Origin: Leuconostoc suionicum
Lineage (GTDB): Bacteria > Bacillota > Bacilli > Lactobacillales > Lactobacillaceae
Assembly (NCBI RefSeq): GCF_001891125.1
Contig: NZ_CP015247.1
Span: forward strand, 1,010,501 to 1,074,500
DNA: 64,000 nucleotides
Direction of reading: 5' to 3'
Shown: one piece after another, positions 60,763-64,000 of the stretch
Position numbering within the stretch: the first letter of the stretch is position 1
How the letters are laid out: the number at the start of each line of letters is the position of its first letter
Program-made: the position numbers and the translations under genes
The notes under the pieces: model-generated
Database searches by the model: none
What the model saw: only the letters and a program-made list of their open reading frames with translations
What the model was told of the DNA's origin: nothing

Positions 60763-62796
60763 ATGTTAAAAGAAAATCAGTCAAAGTGGTCTTCGGCTGG
60801 TGCGCTAATTGCAATAGGCATAGTATTCGGTGATATTGGAACCTCGCCACTATATACAATGAATTCTATCTTGAATAGTGCAAAAAGCGCCCATAATCTT
60901 GACACTTTTGTTATTGGTTCTGTTTCATTAGTATTTTGGACTTTAATGTTAATTACTACTATTAAGTACGTTATCATAGCTTTGCAAGCTGACAACCATG
61001 GTGAGGGTGGTATCTTTGCTCTATACAGCAGAGTTAAAAAACCTAATAAAAAATGGCTATTATTACCAGCTTTAATTGGTGGGGCAGCTTTATTAGCCGA
61101 CGGAACATTGACTCCAGCAGTTACAGTTACTACAGCTATAGAGGGCTTGAAGGGGCAAGGGATAGGCGAATTTATTTTTCCAAATAATCAAACCATAGTT
61201 TTGTTTGTAGTGACTGTGATTTTATTAATTGTTTTCACATTCCAAAAAGCTGGTACAAAAAAAATCGGAAAAATTTTTGGACCCGTCATGCTTACTTGGT
61301 TCTTGTTTATTGGTTTTTTTGGTCTAGTTAACATCTTTAGTGATCTATCAATCCTTAAAGCTCTGTCACCAACATATGCCATTGCTGTTCTATTTAGTCC
61401 TGAGAACAAGACTGGAATTTTTATTTTAGGAAGCGTTTTTTTAGCTACCACTGGTGCTGAAGCGCTATATTCTGACATGGGTCATGTTGGTAAGCATAAC
61501 ATTTATGTTAGTTGGATTTTTGTCTACACCATGCTAATCCTGAATTATATGGGACAGGGTGCCTGGATTATGTCTCATGCTAATCAAGAAAATCTGTTGA
61601 TGCAATCGTCTAATCCATTTTTCGAGATTTTACCCAGTGGGTGGCGGATTTTTGGAGTGGTAATGGCCGCTTTAGCAGCAATCATTGCTTCTCAAGCTCT
61701 CATTTCTGGGGCATACACTTTAGTCAGTGAAGCCATGAATTTAAAGGTCATTCCTCGTTTGCGTACTTTTTACCCTAGTGAAGCAAGAGGGCAAATGTAC
61801 ATTGGTACTGTGAACTGGCTACTATGCATTATAGGTTTGATTATTGTATGGGCATTCCAAACTTCTCATAACATGGAAGCTGCTTATGGACTTTCAATTA
61901 CAATAACAATGCTGATGACAACGTTGTTACTGTATCAATTTATTAAGCAAGAAATGAAAAATAAAATTTTGGCTTTCTTTTTTGTGGTCATCTTTGGAAT
62001 GATTGAAACCGTATTTTTGATAGCAAGTCTTGGTAAATTTTTACATGGTGGTTATGTAACATTGATTATAATGGTTGCTATTTTAAGCGTTATGATGATT
62101 TGGTTCTATGGTAATAAACGTCGTGAGGCCATATCTCAACAAAATGATTATCTTTCTTTAAAAGATTACAGAAAACAACTTATTAATTTGTCGAAAGATA
62201 ATGAAGAGCCAATCTTTGCTTCGAATTTAGTTTATATTGTAAATATTCATCAAAACTACATGCTAAAAAGAAACATCATATACTCTATTCTAGGCTCAAA
62301 ACCTAAAAGAGCTGAAACATACTGGTTTGTTACTATACGTTCATCAAACGATCCGTATGAAAAAAGCTATTCAGTCGATATGTTGGGTACTAACAATATC
62401 GTACATGTTACGTTAAACATTGGATTTAAAGTTGAACCACAAGTTAACATGTACATGAAGCAAATTGCCAATAATCTTGTTAAACAAAATATTATAAAAC
62501 CACAGTTTCCTAAATATACGCTTAATAAGCGAGGAACTGTTGGAGAATTTAAGTATATTATGGCGAACCAAAATTATGAAGATTTACTTAATCTACCAGA
62601 CATTCATACTTGGGATCGCTTTATTATATCTGGTAGATTATGGCTGCAATCACATACTGTTAAACCAAGTAGTTTTTATGGGCTAGAAGTGAGTGATGTA
62701 CTGGAGGAAACAGTGCCATTATTTATTAAAGATTCAAACAAAAGTAAAATTAAACTTATTCAAAACGAGGTTAAAAATGTCATCAAACCTGAATAA
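60763..62796 (+). CDS. kup: Kup-type potassium uptake transporter
   Basis: The protein has 677 residues. ATG 60763 is chosen over an upstream in-frame ATG because GGAAG lies upstream and family similarity begins here. The first helix carries the Kup hallmark GIVFGDIGTSPLYTMNSIL, followed by NHGEGGIFALYS and LADGTLTPAVTVTTAIEGLK. About 12 membrane helices are followed by a C-terminal cytoplasmic domain. It imports potassium with protons. Kup is usually chromosomal in lactic acid bacteria, so here it may be cargo that helps growth under osmotic or acid stress. The 265 bases upstream hold only a small hairpin (AAACAAT/ATTGTTT at about 60630). Confidence 0.94.
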   Translation: MLKENQSKWSSAGALIAIGIVFGDIGTSPLYTMNSILNSAKSAHNLDTFVIGSVSLVFWTLMLITTIKYVIIALQADNHGEGGIFALYSRVKKPNKKWLLLPALIGGAALLADGTLTPAVTVTTAIEGLKGQGIGEFIFPNNQTIVLFVVTVILLIVFTFQKAGTKKIGKIFGPVMLTWFLFIGFFGLVNIFSDLSILKALSPTYAIAVLFSPENKTGIFILGSVFLATTGAEALYSDMGHVGKHNIYVSWIFVYTMLILNYMGQGAWIMSHANQENLLMQSSNPFFEILPSGWRIFGVVMAALAAIIASQALISGAYTLVSEAMNLKVIPRLRTFYPSEARGQMYIGTVNWLLCIIGLIIVWAFQTSHNMEAAYGLSITITMLMTTLLLYQFIKQEMKNKILAFFFVVIFGMIETVFLIASLGKFLHGGYVTLIIMVAILSVMMIWFYGNKRREAISQQNDYLSLKDYRKQLINLSKDNEEPIFASNLVYIVNIHQNYMLKRNIIYSILGSKPKRAETYWFVTIRSSNDPYEKSYSVDMLGTNNIVHVTLNIGFKVEPQVNMYMKQIANNLVKQNIIKPQFPKYTLNKRGTVGEFKYIMANQNYEDLLNLPDIHTWDRFIISGRLWLQSHTVKPSSFYGLEVSDVLEETVPLFIKDSNKSKIKLIQNEVKNVIKPE

Positions 62797-62878
62797 AATT
62801 AAAATCAAATTTTATTAATTTGAGTTAGTGGCTGGGCTGACAGGATTGCTGTTCAGTAAATTTAATAGAAAGGTTAAA

Positions 62879-62905
62879 AGGCTGATTAAATAATCAGTCT
62901 TTTTT
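62879..62905 (+). terminator. Terminator after kup
   Basis: AGGCTGATTA (62879-62888) pairs with TAATCAGTCT (62891-62900) with one wobble, followed by a T run. Confidence 0.85.
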
Positions 62906-62915
62906 AGTTGTTACA

Positions 62916-63128
62916 ATGACACAAAAAATGATTTATTTTAGCTTTATGTTTGGGGTTTGGCTCGTCTATGTTGGGTTGACGTTCCCTATATTTTTACTCT
63001 TTATGAGTTTGGGTCAATCACTACATGTCGCTATGATAGTTGCCAGTGTTTTGACCTTTTTATTTATTATCGTTCAAAGAACCTTTAGAGGTTTACATTT
63101 AATCAATCAATTACAAAAGAATATTTGA
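62916..63128 (+). CDS. Small membrane protein, 70 aa
   Basis: Two membrane helices are seen (FMFGVWLVYVGLTFPIFLLF; AMIVASVLTFLFIIVQ) with a short basic C-terminus. ATG 62916 has no clear ribosome site, and it begins ten bases after the kup terminator. It could be expressed weakly or start at a later methionine. No family is recognised. Confidence 0.5.
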   Translation: MTQKMIYFSFMFGVWLVYVGLTFPIFLLFMSLGQSLHVAMIVASVLTFLFIIVQRTFRGLHLINQLQKNI

Positions 63129-63138
63129 GAGAAAGGGT

Positions 63139-63166
63139 AGGTTACTAAATTAGTAGCCTTTTTTAT
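63139..63166 (+). terminator. Terminator just before the surface-protein gene
   Basis: AGGTTACTA (63139-63147) pairs with TAGTAGCCT (63151-63159) with one wobble, followed by six T's. It ends ten bases before the ATG at 63176. Confidence 0.8.
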
Positions 63167-63175
63167 TTAAAAATT

Positions 63176-64000
63176 ATGCAAAATTCAAAAACGTATAAAT
63201 TATACAAATCTGGTAAGCTCTGGGTTGTTGGGGCGGTTGCAGTAGCTGGTGTTGCTGTGAGTGCTAACACTACACAAGTTAGTGCTGATACTGTACCAAC
63301 CACAACTGATGCTAGTACAGCACAATCAGTACAAGCAACAACTAAGGCGTTGCCACAAGTTAAGGCAGTTGTACTAAGTGCATCAACTGATGTTGTGAGT
63401 GATGCCAGTTCAACCGTAGATGACGGTACGACCGTTGACAATGGTGGCACATCAAACAATGACGGTACCACAGTAGATAATGGTGGCAGTTCTTCATCAT
63501 CTGATAATGGCGGTTCCGGTTCATCAAGCGACAACAACGGTGGCGGTTCTTCGTCTGACAATGGCGGTTCTGGTTCATCAAGTGACAACAACGGTAGCGG
63601 TTCTTCATCAAATGATGACGGGACAACCGTTGATAATGGTGGTAGTTCTTCATCATCTGATAATGGCGGTTCAAGTTCATCAAGCGATAACGGTGGCAGT
63701 TCTTCATCTGATAATGGTGGTTCAAGCTCATCAAGTGATAACAATGGTTCATCATCAAATGGTGGCGGTACGGATAGTTCAACGACAGGTGGCAATGGGT
63801 CATCAAGCGATAATAACACTGTTCCACTTACACCAACAACGCCTGACACAAACAATCAAGGCGAAGTCAACCATGTTAAGCCAGTTGAAGTAACACCTGA
63901 TAATTCAGGAAACGTTGTTGATGTGCCAACACAAGTTGCTAGTGTACCTAGCGTTGCTCGTGCAGTTGAAGCTTATAATCAAGCACTAACGGCTAATGAC
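63176..64000 (+). CDS. Secreted surface protein with KxYKxGKxW signal peptide, 3' end cut by window edge
   Basis: ATG 63176 opens a frame of 275 codons running off the window end. The N-terminus is MQNSKTYKLYKSGKLWVVGA, the KxYKxGKxW-type signal peptide of large cell-surface or glucansucrase-type proteins in Leuconostoc, Weissella and lactobacilli, with a likely cleavage after QVSA. Residues ~85-210 are low-complexity repeats of Ser, Asn, Asp and Gly (SSSSDNGGSGSSSDNN), a flexible linker that spans the wall. After it comes ordinary sequence (VNHVKPVEVTPDNSGNVVDV). Whether the rest is an enzyme or an adhesin is not visible. There is no ribosome site, and a terminator ends ten bases upstream, which is odd for an expressed gene. 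Confidence 0.85.
   Translation, partial: MQNSKTYKLYKSGKLWVVGAVAVAGVAVSANTTQVSADTVPTTTDASTAQSVQATTKALPQVKAVVLSASTDVVSDASSTVDDGTTVDNGGTSNNDGTTVDNGGSSSSSDNGGSGSSSDNNGGGSSSDNGGSGSSSDNNGSGSSSNDDGTTVDNGGSSSSSDNGGSSSSSDNGGSSSSDNGGSSSSSDNNGSSSNGGGTDSSTTGGNGSSSDNNTVPLTPTTPDTNNQGEVNHVKPVEVTPDNSGNVVDVPTQVASVPSVARAVEAYNQALTAND

Noticed and set aside
63420..63760. Short regularly spaced repeats that look like a CRISPR array or satellite
   Set aside because: They are codon-level repeats of a Ser/Asn/Asp/Gly linker inside the surface-protein frame; spacing is irregular and no cas genes are present.
63163..63855. Long minus-strand open frame with Pro/Leu/Asp repeats
   Set aside because: It is the shadow of the low-complexity linker on the plus strand and has no ribosome site.
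1..64000. Relaxase and replication initiator genes
   Set aside because: I looked for MobA/VirD2-type HxH motifs and Rep-type helix-turn-helix proteins and found none with support, so none is reported.
1..64000. tRNA and rRNA genes
   Set aside because: No cloverleaf with a T-loop GTTCGAA-type core and no rRNA stretch longer than the 20-base spacer-like box was seen.

Overview
The window looks like part of a large conjugative plasmid from a lactic acid bacterium, most likely Leuconostoc or a close relative in the Lactobacillaceae. The base composition is AT-rich and Shine-Dalgarno sites are strong. It carries three copies of an IS30-family element that I recognise as IS1070-like (first known from Leuconostoc), a KxYKxGKxW-type signal peptide, a Gram-positive trs/tra-type type IV secretion cluster, ParA and an ltrC-type gene. 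I see no rRNA operon, tRNA, relaxase or replication initiator gene. The replication and relaxase genes must lie outside the window if this is one replicon.

Layout. 1-5.2 kb is a mobile-element patchwork: a truncated IS110 transposase with a structured non-coding end, IS1070 copy 1, an IS3-family element without target duplication, gene stumps and decayed sequence. 5.2-14.2 kb is one four-gene operon: a SNF2-type helicase, a DUF4391-like protein, a type III-like DNA methyltransferase and a type III-like restriction helicase/nuclease. 14.2-15.9 kb holds recombinase and transposase scraps around an intact pyroglutamyl peptidase gene. 15.9-16.2 kb is a type I toxin-antitoxin locus (a holin-like 34-residue toxin, a coupled leader peptide and a convergent antisense RNA). 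16.2-18.6 kb is an SOS-boxed operon (UvrX-like Y-family polymerase, two small proteins, MazG-like pyrophosphohydrolase).

18.7-22.8 kb on the minus strand is a run of eleven small, mostly unrecognised genes plus a short RadC-like protein. It is broken by three long hairpin regions that share an 18-21-base motif just upstream of the next gene. This resembles a plasmid leading region. 23-34.9 kb and 36.3-46.7 kb on the plus strand form the conjugation machinery: an LtrC-like primase/ArdC/metallopeptidase fusion, a Clp-like AAA+ ATPase, a VirD4-like coupling protein, VirB6-like, VirB4-like, a lytic transglycosylase/M23 hydrolase, a thioredoxin-like protein, a VirB2-like small protein, a coiled-coil envelope protein, a sortase and a large adhesin. 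A ParA/RHH partition pair sits between the two halves. Three plus-strand transcription units start from promoters with a nearly identical upstream box (23.15, 36.24 and 43.19 kb), which implies co-regulation. Two of these genes, the VirB6-like one and the adhesin, are cut by IS1070 with clean 4-bp target duplications, so transfer is probably impaired in this isolate.

50-64 kb is accessory: an iteron-like repeat cluster, another IS30-family transposase, a C5-cytosine methyltransferase with a convergent Sau3AI/MutH-like endonuclease, a second IS3 copy with a 3-bp duplication, a PHP-domain/ABC-ATPase gene overlapping a small partner gene (a candidate defence pair), an orphan 260-residue protein, a Kup potassium transporter, a small membrane protein and the start of a Ser/Asn/Gly-rich secreted surface protein running off the end.

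The best candidates for something new are the four-gene restriction-like operon, the PHP-ATPase pair, the hairpin-separated minus-strand gene set, and the shared conjugation promoter box. All functional statements are from reading the sequence and from family knowledge; no database search was run.
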